Assembly: GCA_902790135.1 (NCBI GenBank)
Contig: CADAQM010000017.1
Location: forward strand, 1 to 50,498
Direction: 5' to 3'
Length of the DNA: 50,498 nucleotides
Origin: an uncultured Coriobacteriaceae bacterium
GTDB lineage: Bacteria > Actinomycetota > Coriobacteriia > Coriobacteriales > Atopobiaceae
The notes below the pieces were generated by a model. The model made no database searches. It saw nothing but the letters and a program-made list of their open reading frames with translations, and was not told the origin of the DNA. Positions 1 to 7,097 of this stretch are shown piece by piece (positions within the stretch are counted from its first letter, which is position 1; each line of letters starts with the position of its first letter). A program made the translations under genes and the position numbers.

Positions 1-17
1 GCGCGGGAGGTGGCCAT

Positions 18-65
18 AGGAAAAGGTGGGCCGGTCCCCGAGAAGTCGGAGGCTGGCCCACCTTT
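18..65 (-). terminator. Intrinsic terminator of the 91-738 gene
   Basis: An 11-bp inverted repeat (AAAGGTGGGCC at 22-32 pairing with 55-65) lies just downstream of the minus-strand gene ending at 91. Read on the minus strand, the stem ends in a short T run. Its position after two co-directional genes fits a terminator. Confidence 0.65.
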
Positions 66-90
66 GCCACTTGACAAGTCTATCTACATA

Positions 91-738
91 TCAGTCGACA
101 AACCTTACGTTATCGAGCCTGGTTTCATAGACGACCTCGTCCGGGTCTCCACCCGTGAACCAGATTACGAGCTTGGGCTCTCCAAAGTCGCATCCGATAG
201 CGAAGTGATAGCGCCACTCGCCGTCTACCAAAGTCTTTACGACACTAGCCGCAGGAGAATCAAGGTGAATCCTCATGATCACTTCGGGTGACACCCAAAC
301 AACCTCATCGCCTCCAACGGCTCGAAAGTAGCGATAGCCGCCGTTGTGCCGTTCGGGCTTCCTTGCCGTTATCTTCGCTTCCTTCACTGCCGCCACTACA
401 GGTGCCAGGCTTTTGTCTGGTATGGGCATGGGAGGATGGGGGCCGCAGTCCTCTGGCCCAATCGGGTCATTCGAGATGGCGATTGCCCAGTACGGAGGCT
501 CGCTGCCGCCAACATAGACCCGTTGGCAGTCCTGAACGTATCCGTCGAAAAGCACGTCCCCCTGTAGCTTCCTGTCTAGCACAACCAGATGAAAGCACGG
601 GCCGTCTTCGGTGACCCTGATGATAATCGCCTTGTCGCCAGACACGTAGCGCCTCGTGCCTTTGAGAGGTCTGCCATCCGAGATTTGGTGCCAGCTCATT
701 TCGAAATAGCTGCCGACATACGCCACGTCCGCAAACAT
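91..738 (-). CDS. Hypothetical protein, about 215 aa
   Basis: No family is recognised. The protein is soluble, acidic and rich in aromatic residues, with no signal peptide or membrane segment. The ATG at 738 is chosen because TAGGAG lies 6 nt upstream; an in-frame TTG six bases earlier is less likely. It sits 37 nt downstream of the CdiI-like gene on the same strand, so the two are probably cotranscribed, and a hairpin terminator follows its stop. Being next to a group of immunity-like genes, it may be another immunity or antitoxin protein, but that is context-based inference only. Confidence 0.6.
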   Translation of the reverse strand: MFADVAYVGSYFEMSWHQISDGRPLKGTRRYVSGDKAIIIRVTEDGPCFHLVVLDRKLQGDVLFDGYVQDCQRVYVGGSEPPYWAIAISNDPIGPEDCGPHPPMPIPDKSLAPVVAAVKEAKITARKPERHNGGYRYFRAVGGDEVVWVSPEVIMRIHLDSPAASVVKTLVDGEWRYHFAIGCDFGEPKLVIWFTGGDPDEVVYETRLDNVRFVD

Positions 739-775
739 GACCAACTCCTAACTAACGCGAACCAGCCACGACGCG

Positions 776-1132
776 TTACGACCTCGCTAGAGGAAACGCG
801 CGACGTACCTCGCAAGGATCCGTCTCGAGCTCACGCTCCTTCTCGGGGAAGCGCTCGGAGTAGCGCCTGCAGGCGAGCTCCATGTAGTGGTAGAACTCGC
901 CATATGTCAGCCTGCACGAGTCGTGGACCACGAAGCACTCCACGTCGAAGGGCTCCTCGTGCGCCTGGTCGTACTCGTCGAGCTCGTCCCAGAAGTTGAT
1001 GCCCTTGTCGTTGAAGGAGTAGCCCGCTCCCTCGCTCGCGTCGCGTGCGACGCTGGCGCAGTTGGGGTCCCTGTCGTCGTACAGGCCGAACGTGACGGTC
1101 ACCGGCCAGTGCGGCTCCCCGGAAGTGGTCAT
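776..1132 (-). CDS. Small immunity-like protein (possibly CdiI-type)
   Basis: About 118 aa. The pattern of a short acidic N-terminal half, a central CFVVHDSCRLTYGEFYHYM stretch and a helical C-terminus with RRYSERFPE resembles small CDI/ribonuclease-toxin immunity proteins. This is a resemblance from memory, not an alignment. The start is uncertain: ATG at 1132 has a poor SD. A GTG at 1150 in the same frame lies 11 nt after GGGGGA, and an ATG in another frame has a better-spaced SD. It is divergent from the 1240 gene across about 107 bp and upstream of the 91-738 gene. Confidence 0.5.
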   Translation of the reverse strand: MTTSGEPHWPVTVTFGLYDDRDPNCASVARDASEGAGYSFNDKGINFWDELDEYDQAHEEPFDVECFVVHDSCRLTYGEFYHYMELACRRYSERFPEKERELETDPCEVRRAFPLARS

Positions 1133-1239
1133 CGGGCCCGTTGTGGTCACAGGCCATTCTATCCCCCGCCGCGGACGGCAATTGTGTCCGGCTCGGCTGG
1201 TAGAGTTGTTAGGGAAGGTCATCTCAGGAAGGAGCACAT

Positions 1240-1914
1240 ATGCCGAAGGAAACGGAGACTGGTCTGATACTGCCCGTCGGGAGTCCCAGCGCAAAGGCAA
1301 TCATGCTCCTCCGCAAGCTGACGACGCTCTCCATCGCGGAGATCAAGCAACGCGCTGCCGAAGGAAAGCCCATCACGGGCTTCAACGACCTTGACGAGTA
1401 CGGGATCAGGGACGAGGAGGTCCTGCTCCGCTCCGTCAGGCATGCCCGCGAGGAGCTGCTCTCGCTCGGGGTCGACGCACGCGTCGTAATGGATGGCAGC
1501 GAGGAGGGCGCGAGCTACCTCGACAACGTCATCCAGAGCATGCGGGAGACCGCGGAGCAGCTCGACTGGGAGGACGAGGTCGGCTACGCGCAGGAGGAGG
1601 TCGAGCGCGCCATCGCCGAGCTTGCGGGCGAGTTCGACGACTTCTGCTGGTGGGTGCCGGACGATCTGTACGAGCTCGGGGAGGAACTGAGGCGCGAGCT
1701 GCCCGCCAGCCACCCGCTGGAGGGCCGGGACCTCGCTGCCCTCGCGAGGAGCGAACGTCGTGACGACGTCCTGTTCCACGACGGGGAGGACTACATCCTC
1801 GTCCACCTCACGTGGAGCGCGCACAACGCCCTGCCGTTCCCGCTGTTCGAGGTCGTGAATGGTGACATCCCACAGTTCCTGTGGGACGACTACCTCGAGG
1901 GCTCGGGTGACTGA
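1240..1914 (+). CDS. Hypothetical protein, 224 aa, immunity-gene neighbourhood
   Basis: Not recognised as a named family. The first third (about residues 15-50) is helical with a KLTTLSIAEIKQRAAEGKPI segment, the middle is very acidic and predicted coiled or helical, and the C-terminus contains DVLFHDGEDYILVHLTWS, a beta-rich stretch seen in several small toxin-immunity-type proteins. The start is firm: AGGAAGGAG ends 5-6 nt before the ATG. It is the first of four plus-strand genes (1240, 1978, 2411, 2984) ending at one terminator, so it may head an operon. Confidence 0.6.
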   Translation: MPKETETGLILPVGSPSAKAIMLLRKLTTLSIAEIKQRAAEGKPITGFNDLDEYGIRDEEVLLRSVRHAREELLSLGVDARVVMDGSEEGASYLDNVIQSMRETAEQLDWEDEVGYAQEEVERAIAELAGEFDDFCWWVPDDLYELGEELRRELPASHPLEGRDLAALARSERRDDVLFHDGEDYILVHLTWSAHNALPFPLFEVVNGDIPQFLWDDYLEGSGD

Positions 1915-1977
1915 CATGGCAAGCGCGACTTCCAGTTGGATCTGGCGCGCTCGACAGCACGTTGAGGGGAGATAACG

Positions 1978-2391
1978 ATGAACAAGACTATCGAGACGAT
2001 GATATCCCAGCATGGAGACAAGGGCTCTTTCACACACGTCGCACCGACCGAGGAGATGCTGGCCGAGGCGCAGGAGGTGCTGGGCTTCCCCCTACCCGGG
2101 CAGTTCCTCGAGTTCCTTAACGCCTATGGCCACGGAGGGATCGGCTTCGAGGTTCTTGGTATCGGCTTCGACGGGAGCATGCCCTTCCTGGAGGAGACCG
2201 TCGTGTACCGTGAGGACGGCCTCCCCGGCAACCTCCTCGTCGTGGAGAACTGCGACGAGTGGCTGTACTGCATCGACGCAGATTCGGGCGAGGTCGTTTC
2301 CTGGTACTTCGACGATGACCCGAGCGTCGACTACCCGTGCTTCGACGACTATCTCATCGACCGCCTGAACGACGCGGTGGAGAACCTGTAG
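1978..2391 (+). CDS. SMI1/KNR4 (SUKH) family protein
   Basis: 137 aa with the SUKH layout: an N-terminal helix (PTEEMLAEAQEVLGFPLPGQF), a Gly-rich turn (GHGGIGFEVLGIG), a central beta region with LPGNLLVVENCDEWLYC, and a C-terminal helix ending EDAVENL-like. SUKH proteins are mostly immunity proteins that bind and neutralise cognate polymorphic toxins in the cytoplasm. GAGGGGAG lies 6 nt before the ATG. A shorter paralogue follows at 2984. No toxin gene is visible in the window, so it is either an orphan immunity gene or the toxin lies to the left. Confidence 0.82.
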   Translation: MNKTIETMISQHGDKGSFTHVAPTEEMLAEAQEVLGFPLPGQFLEFLNAYGHGGIGFEVLGIGFDGSMPFLEETVVYREDGLPGNLLVVENCDEWLYCIDADSGEVVSWYFDDDPSVDYPCFDDYLIDRLNDAVENL

Positions 2392-2410
2392 GGACGAAGG
2401 CCGACCCATC

Positions 2411-2935
2411 ATGAACAAGCGCGACTTCTACGGCATCTCCGTCCTTGGTATGGTCGCCTACTGCATCTTGTGCCTTGAGAGCTACGTCCTGGAAGCCTAC
2501 GACGACCGCGACCTCGCTCCCGTCCTGCGGCTCGCATGGGGCATCGTTGGGCCGGAGGGCTACATCGACGAGAACGCGTACCGCTACATGGAGGCCATAC
2601 CCGAGTACCTCTTCGAGTTCGACGACTACGAGGCGGCCGAGCTCGAGTACCTCACGAGGGACGGGTTCGACGAGCTGAGGGGGCTGCTGGACCCCAGCGA
2701 CCAGACGCTCAACCTCGTGATGCACCGCGTATATGACGTCGCGATGTGCTATGCCTACACCGCAGTCGAAAACCCACCCAGAGAGGCCGTCGACCTCGTA
2801 TTCGATGTGGTCAGCTGTCTGAGGAAGCACGGAATACAGCTGCCGGACTTCGACCTCGTGAGGGGCTTCTCCTTCTCCGAGTTCCATGGCTGGGGTGTCC
2901 ACATCAATCCTGAAGGGCTATCGATGGTTCTCTAA
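2411..2935 (+). CDS. Hypothetical protein, 174 aa, probable immunity-type
   Basis: Helical protein beginning MNKRDFYGISVLGMVAYCILCLESYVLE, with an IPEYLFEF segment around residue 62 and a C-terminal FSFSEFHGWG motif. I cannot name the family. The composition and size, and its place between two SUKH genes with only 19 nt separating it from the first, suggest another immunity protein in an array. The Cys/Leu-rich N-terminus is more like a buried helix than a signal peptide. The SD (AAGG) is weak and distant, so translation may be coupled to the upstream SUKH gene. Confidence 0.6.
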   Translation: MNKRDFYGISVLGMVAYCILCLESYVLEAYDDRDLAPVLRLAWGIVGPEGYIDENAYRYMEAIPEYLFEFDDYEAAELEYLTRDGFDELRGLLDPSDQTLNLVMHRVYDVAMCYAYTAVENPPREAVDLVFDVVSCLRKHGIQLPDFDLVRGFSFSEFHGWGVHINPEGLSMVL

Positions 2936-2983
2936 GCCGCAAGGCCACCGCGCAGAGCGCAGGCGACAGGAGGGAAGCAAGTA

Positions 2984-3331
2984 ATGAACGCACAGATCAG
3001 GGCCTTGATTGCCCAGCATGAGCAGAAGGGCGACTTCACCCACGTAGCGCCGACCGAGGAGATGCTCGCGTCCGCCCAGCGGCTGCTCAGCGTCACCATC
3101 CCGCAGCAGTTCGTGGACTATCTTGCGGAGTACAGCCACGGCGGAGTGGGCGGAATAGAAATCCTAGGCGTTGGTCTAGACGAGAGCATGGCCTTTCTCG
3201 AGGTATACTGCCTCGACTGCGACACCGGCGAGGTCGTCTCCTGGAGCCAGGCAGACGGCGTCCTGCCGGGCTATCCCAGCTTCGACGACTTCCTCCTCCA
3301 GGACCTCGAGGACGCGATCGAGAACCTCTAG
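2984..3331 (+). CDS. Shortened SMI1/KNR4 (SUKH) paralogue
   Basis: 115 aa, clearly paralogous to the 1978-2391 protein: both share FTHVAPTEEMLA, HGG(V/I)G and DTGEVVSW-type blocks and the same C-terminal DAIENL. It lacks about 23 residues after FLE, the segment that in the longer copy runs ETVVYREDGLPGNLLVVENCDEW. That removes a core beta strand expected in SUKH folds. The gap is in frame, so the ORF is intact, but the protein may be non-functional or altered in specificity. AGGAGG lies about 10 nt before the ATG. It is the last gene before the terminator. Confidence 0.72.
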   Translation: MNAQIRALIAQHEQKGDFTHVAPTEEMLASAQRLLSVTIPQQFVDYLAEYSHGGVGGIEILGVGLDESMAFLEVYCLDCDTGEVVSWSQADGVLPGYPSFDDFLLQDLEDAIENL

Positions 3332-3356
3332 GGAAGAGCCTGACCACCGGCGGACA

Positions 3357-3393
3357 AGCCCCACCTGCACCCTGCAGGTGGGGCTCTTCATTT
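3357..3393 (+). terminator. Intrinsic terminator of the immunity-gene array
   Basis: Perfect 13-bp stem AGCCCCACCTGCA / TGCAGGTGGGGCT with a CCC loop, followed by CTTCATTT. It lies 26 nt after the last plus-strand gene and between convergent transcription units. Confidence 0.85.
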
Positions 3394-3418
3394 CAAATCA
3401 TCCGGCAGCCCTGGGCTG

Positions 3419-3847
3419 TCAGCCGACCCTCCTGTCCAGCGTGTAGGAGTCGCACCACGCGTCGTATTCGACCTGCGTGACCTCTCCGGCGTCGAGCCTC
3501 TCGCGCATCTCGCCCCACTCACGGATCGCCCTGGCGACGTCGGGGTCGTCTGATTCCAGATACCGGCGCTCCCCCACCCTCACCGGGTGCAGCCGGAACA
3601 GCCGGTCGTCCATGCGCGTGAGGGAGTGGACGTCCTCGTTTGCTGTCACGACGCCGTAGTCGGCTATCGCCTCGTAGCGGATGCCAAGCACCTCAGCGAT
3701 GCGCTCCAGGTGGACGCGCTTCGGCCTCCTCTTGCCCGTCTCGTAGGCGCGTATCGCGGCCTCGGACACGCCGACGCGCCTCCCCAGCTCGGCCTGCGTG
3801 AGGCCGCGCGACCTGCGCAGCTCGTAGAGCTTGTACCCGACGTCCAT
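3419..3847 (-). CDS. XRE-family HTH regulator, cassette copy 1
   Basis: 142 aa. Residues about 4-60 form a Cro/C1-type HTH (LYELRRSRGLTQAELGRRVG, then VSEAAIRAYETGKRRPK). The C-terminal 80 residues are an uncharacterised domain with WGEMRERLDAGEVTQVEYDAW. The MDVGYKL start is chosen because GGGGAG lies 6 nt upstream; the longer reading has no SD. It is a close paralogue of the 8625-9053 gene, with HTH almost identical and C-termini diverged. Both copies are followed upstream by the same roughly 200-bp block ending in a guaA-like 3' end. Probably a regulator carried by the repeated element. Confidence 0.8.
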   Translation of the reverse strand: MDVGYKLYELRRSRGLTQAELGRRVGVSEAAIRAYETGKRRPKRVHLERIAEVLGIRYEAIADYGVVTANEDVHSLTRMDDRLFRLHPVRVGERRYLESDDPDVARAIREWGEMRERLDAGEVTQVEYDAWCDSYTLDRRVG

Positions 3848-4050
3848 GCGGCACTCCCCAATCGATCGGCACGGCACGCCTCACAGGATACGGCCAACAG
3901 AACTCGTCTCGTCGGGCTGCCAACGACTCATCTCGCGTTAGGCTAGCAGGCACACGAGTCCTCTCGACGCACCAAAGAGGCGCCCCGGGACCACGTCCGG
4001 AGCGCCTGGAGAATCGCACAATTCTGTAGCGGTCTTATTCCCACTCAATC
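3848..4050 (-). repeat. Copy of the guaA 3'-end / terminator block
   Basis: Read on the minus strand from 4050, this block begins with a guaA-like end encoding LIEWE-stop. It continues through ACCGCTACA, a guaA-type terminator and a GACTCGTGTGCCTGCTAGCC segment to the HTH start. It is very similar by eye to 9054-9258, next to the real guaA. It is interpreted as the leading end of an element integrated at guaA. Confidence 0.8.
3972..4007 (-). terminator. Duplicate of the guaA terminator
   Basis: Hairpin with arms AGGCGC (3978-3983) and GCGCCT (4002-4007) plus inner CCGG pairing, followed on the minus strand by TCTTT. It matches the terminator at 9178-9214 but has no guaA gene in front of it, only the guaA-like 3' remnant. 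Confidence 0.75.
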
Positions 4051-4054
4051 AGAG
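4035..4054 (-). other. Putative attachment site, guaA-end-like (copy 1)
   Basis: The minus strand reads CTGATTGAGTGGGAATAA, which would encode LIEWE-stop, matching the conserved GuaA C-terminus (VEWE in the real gene here). There is no guaA body beside it. The same orientation recurs at 5664 and 6693. The guaA 3' end is a known integration target for tyrosine-integrase genomic islands, so this is probably an att duplication. Confidence 0.65.
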
Positions 4055-4239
4055 TTGCGTGGCTGTAGCGGCCGGTGGTGGTTAGGGATGCTCCGTCGTA
4101 TCCCCTGCCTCCACCGTGGTTCCGACTATCTTCCCTGCGGACGTCAAAATGACGTCATGGGCGCCTTCTTCGCACCCGTGACGTCGCCTCACTCGAAGTC
4201 GGGCGACGTCAAGACGTCACCCGACCGCGTTTGCGCTGG
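4040..4239. repeat. About 200-bp cassette-end repeat, copy 1
   Basis: Starts at CCCACTCAATCAGA and ends at CTGG. Three copies (this one, 5666-5865 and 6696-6895) have exactly the same 196-nt spacing between these landmarks, so they are gap-free relatives. The second half is rich in GACGTC: an inverted repeat around GCACCCGTGACGTCGC and a near-palindrome at 4205-4218. No ORF is supported. It probably holds recombination-protein binding sites of an element end. Confidence 0.75.
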
Positions 4240-4269
4240 CAACGATGGCAGAAGAGCCGAGGCATGCAC

Positions 4270-5486
4270 TTAGCTCATGACATAGCGCGTGCCGCGGCCC
4301 GAGCCTTGGACACTCACCAGGCCCTTGGTCACAAGCCCCTTCAGGACCCTTAGGACCTTGTCCTTTCCAAACCCGGTCAACGCGACCACCCGGCTGCTTG
4401 ACAGCAGGACTCCCGGAGAGCAGGCCTGACGTCCAAAACGGGCAGGATCACGCCTATTGACCCCTCGGTCACATCGAACCGAGGCTTAGCCTTGCTATCC
4501 GCATACCCTCGCCTTATGCGTCGGACGCCCGTGCCGAACTGCTCGATAACGTTCAAACGGAAGAGGACCCCTCCAAGGATCGGGTTCCTAAGTATGGAGA
4601 GGTTCCCCGCAAGATAGTCGTCGACAGCCACGCCGAAGGGAAGGCCGCCAGGAGACACCACCTCGACCCTATCCGGGAACATCGAGAGCCTGATATGACT
4701 GCGCACATCCCATGTCCGATGCGCCAGCGCGTTGGCGATCGCCTCGCGGAATGACTCCCTAGGAATCCGCTCGCGCTGCTCGCGTTTGTAGCCCTCAATT
4801 ACCTCGTAGCTGTAGTAACGGTCGAACATCGTAAGGGCGGCGTCAAGCTGACGGAGGACGGAAACCCGATCGTGCGTCTCCCTGTCGAGGATGGTGTCTG
4901 CATCGGAGCCGAATCGAGCCATATCGATGCCGGGAAAGTCGTTCTCGTCGGCGAGGAGGGCGGCAGCGTTGTTGAAACCTTGCCTCGAGCTGAGAAGGCC
5001 GAGCGTCTTCAGCGTGTCGTCTCCGAACGTGCTGACACCAACCTCATCCTCGAGGGCCCTGCTGAGGGCGTCAAACGAGAGGTCCTGCCTCGCAGACCTG
5101 ACGGCGTCGAAGGTCAGGTTGGACCCCTCCAGCACCAGCCTCCGGAGCTCGAGGTCATCGACCTCGACCGTCGAGGCATCGCTGCGCTTGTATGCCTTCG
5201 AACGGTACAGATAGGGCTTGTCGTCCCCCTCGAGGACGCGCAGGGTCACGACTCCCGTGCGAGAGTTCTCCGAAATGCTGAACTCTGGACGCGGGGATAT
5301 GCCGTCGTTTATTGCATTCTCTATTCTGAGGCGGTCGCTTGTGGGATCCTCGAGGCCCACCATGGTCCCGTCGTCTGCGACTCCAAACAGTATCTCGCCC
5401 GTGCCGTAGTTTGCGTATGCGCTCACCGTCTTGAGGAACGTGTTGGTGACTCGCTCCTTGAGCTCCAACTGCCTGTTCTCCCTCAT
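4270..5486 (-). pseudogene. AlbA/Schlafen-like ATP-binding regulator, frameshifted
   Basis: The protein belongs to the AlbA_2/HATPase_c_4 family of putative DNA- or RNA-binding regulators. The N-terminus (FLKTVSAYANYGTGEILFGV) is the AlbA_2 domain, and the C-terminal half has FREAIANALAHR and EQFGTGVRRI typical of the ATPase-like part. The ATG at 5486 has GGGAGG 4-5 nt upstream. The reading frame stops at 4377, but a different frame continues to a TAA at 4270. That frame encodes VVALTGFGKDKVLRVLKGLV and GSGRGTRYVMS, the winged helix expected at the end of this family. A single indel near 4400-4430 therefore cut off the wHTH. It may be a pseudogene, a sequencing error or, less likely, a recoding site. 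Confidence 0.75.
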
Positions 5487-5579
5487 GGGACCTCCCTTCT
5501 TTCTAGTAGCATACGACAAAACGGACGCAAGCCCGACGCAAATATTTTCGTCGGCTTTGCGCCCGAACTGCCGTCGCAA

Positions 5580-5679
5580 CAGTTAGGCTAGCAGGCACGC
5601 GAGCCCCAAGAAGTACCAAAAAAGCGCCTCACGCTTACGCAGGTATATGAAGCTGATCTGCTTTTCCCACTCAATCAGG
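5580..5679 (-). repeat. Cassette leading-end remnant with guaA-like att (copy 2)
   Basis: The minus strand from 5679 reads CTGATTGAGTGGGAA, then diverges, then resumes similarity to the guaA-downstream block (GGCGCTTTTTTGGTACTTC and CTCGCGTGCCTGCTAGCCTAAC). This is a third copy of the leading-end block, with the strong hairpin replaced by a weaker one (AAGCG/CGCTT plus a T run). It lies just upstream of the AlbA-like gene. Confidence 0.65.
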
Positions 5680-5865
5680 ATTGCGTGGCAGTGGCGGCTC
5701 TAGGTGGCTCGAGATGCGCCCTCGTATCCACGCTGTCCGTTGTGACTCTGGCTATCCTCCCTGCGGACGTCAAGGCGACGTCATGGGCACCGAATTCGCA
5801 CCCGTGTCGTCACCTCACTTCAAGTAGGGCGACGTCATGACGTCACTTGGCTGCGTTCGCACTGG
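5666..5865. repeat. About 200-bp cassette-end repeat, copy 2
   Basis: Second copy, in the same register as 4040-4239. It contains the perfect 14-bp palindrome GACGTCATGACGTC at 5831-5844 and an imperfect inverted repeat GACGTCATGGGCACCG / GCACCCGTGTCGTC. Together with 5866-6031 this forms a gene-free stretch of over 350 bp. Confidence 0.75.
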
Positions 5866-6031
5866 CTGCGAACCATACGACCATTTGAAAGCGCAGGCCA
5901 CGAAGCGCCCTGAACATGTTGATCTTGGGATGGGACGTTAACCAACCTGCACCGCGCGAACAACCGACCTCGCCAGGACACTCGAAAAGAATCACCCCTA
6001 CGTACCGCCGCACGCATCTTACTGGGACGCC

Positions 6032-6262
6032 CTACGAAAAGAGCATCCAAAGAGATCCCGCAAGGGCGACGACGGACACGACCACGATCGCCTTCTCGCC
6101 CCTTCTCCAAGCGATGCCAAGGAAGAGGGCATCGACGACCAGGAAGATGATGTCGCCGAGTCGCATCATCTGGGAGGCGTCGAGCAACCCACCGAGGTTG
6201 AAGAGGATCGCACAGGCGAATACGACCCCACCTGCATAGGCTACTATGTCGTAGACCTTCAT
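6032..6262 (-). CDS. Small three-helix membrane protein
   Basis: 76 aa starting MKVYDIVAYAGG; GGAGGAGG ends 4 nt before the ATG, which rejects the longer upstream reading. Three hydrophobic segments are visible: about 7-27, 34-54 and 58-75, separated by a DASQMMRLGD loop and a WRRGEK loop. It is the only gene between two cassette-end repeats (5666 and 6696), so it appears to be the whole cargo of one module. Family unknown. Small membrane proteins are common effectors in abortive-infection systems, but nothing in the sequence proves such a role. Confidence 0.65.
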   Translation of the reverse strand: MKVYDIVAYAGGVVFACAILFNLGGLLDASQMMRLGDIIFLVVDALFLGIAWRRGEKAIVVVSVVALAGSLWMLFS

Positions 6263-6695
6263 TATGCCTCCTCCGGCTGAGACAGTAAGAGCTTTGCGCA
6301 CACGCTCGCGGCGCTGACTACTGCACCCTTTACAGACGGGTATTTGACCTCGCGCAAAGCACTTCTTTCTACGGACACCAGATAGCTCATCAGTTGCTAA
6401 GCTGAGACATCCCCTGCGGGGCGCAGCTGGCGCATACAATAAGGTTTTTAATTAATGCTGTCAACGGAGAGACTTTCGCGCACTATGTCATGCGCCGTGG
6501 CGCACTGTGGACAAGCGTGTGGGCGACGCTTGTAGGGACTCCAAGCAGTACGAATTCCGGTACGAATAATCTCGAAAGGAGTGCTTTCTTTCAGAGCGAA
6601 GTGGTGTGCCGATTTCTCGAACACACCACTTCTGACCTGCGGTTTCATTGTGTTTCGGGTTGGAGTGTGGAATAGCGCTTTGTGCGGAATTGTAT
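6263..6695. other. Gene-free spacer upstream of the small membrane gene
   Basis: No convincing ORF, RNA gene or terminator seen. It is AT-richer than the surroundings, with ATACAATAAGG and TTTTTAATTAAT stretches near 6436-6458. These could hold the promoter of the 6032-6262 gene, though that start is about 170 bp away. The end at 6693 is a guaA-like att copy. Confidence 0.5.
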
Positions 6696-6895
6696 CCCAC
6701 TCAATCAGAGAAGCGTGGCTGTGGTGGCTTGGGATGGTTTGAGATGCGCTGTCATACACCCTGTCTCCACCGTAGCTCTCACTATCACCTCTGCGAACGC
6801 CAAAGCGACGTCACGGGCACCGTTTTAGCACCCGTGACGTCGCCTCACTTCAAGTCGGGCGACGTCATGACGTCACCAGGCTGCGTTTGTGCTGG
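6696..6895. repeat. About 200-bp cassette-end repeat, copy 3
   Basis: Third copy in exact register. The minus strand at its outer end reads CTGATTGAGTGGGA, again guaA-like. It contains a strong inverted repeat (GCGACGTCACGGG pairing with CCCGTGACGTCGC at about 6804-6845) and the perfect palindrome GACGTCATGACGTC at 6861-6874. 6896-7097 beyond it holds nothing I can support. Confidence 0.78.
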
Positions 6896-7097
6896 TAAAT
6901 CGTCTGTTTCAACTCCTTGTACAGGTTCTGAAGCACAAGAATCCATCTCGCAAAAGACGAGCGGTCCCACTGGAGAACTTCGGAGCGCCGCCCACGGATT
7001 GCGATGGACATCAGATTCCGCTTGATGAATCTCATATGACAGCGCTGATGAGCCATGAAAGGCGCAGGAATCATGGCTGCGTCACGAAGACAATTCG

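Noticed and set aside
4055..4273. 72-aa plus-strand ORF in the first 200-bp repeat
   Set aside because: No SD, not conserved as coding in the other two repeat copies, and it lies in palindrome-rich DNA.
5835..6239. Short overlapping ORFs on both strands near the second repeat
   Set aside because: They span repeat and cassette boundaries, lack SDs and overlap the better-supported 6032-6262 gene.
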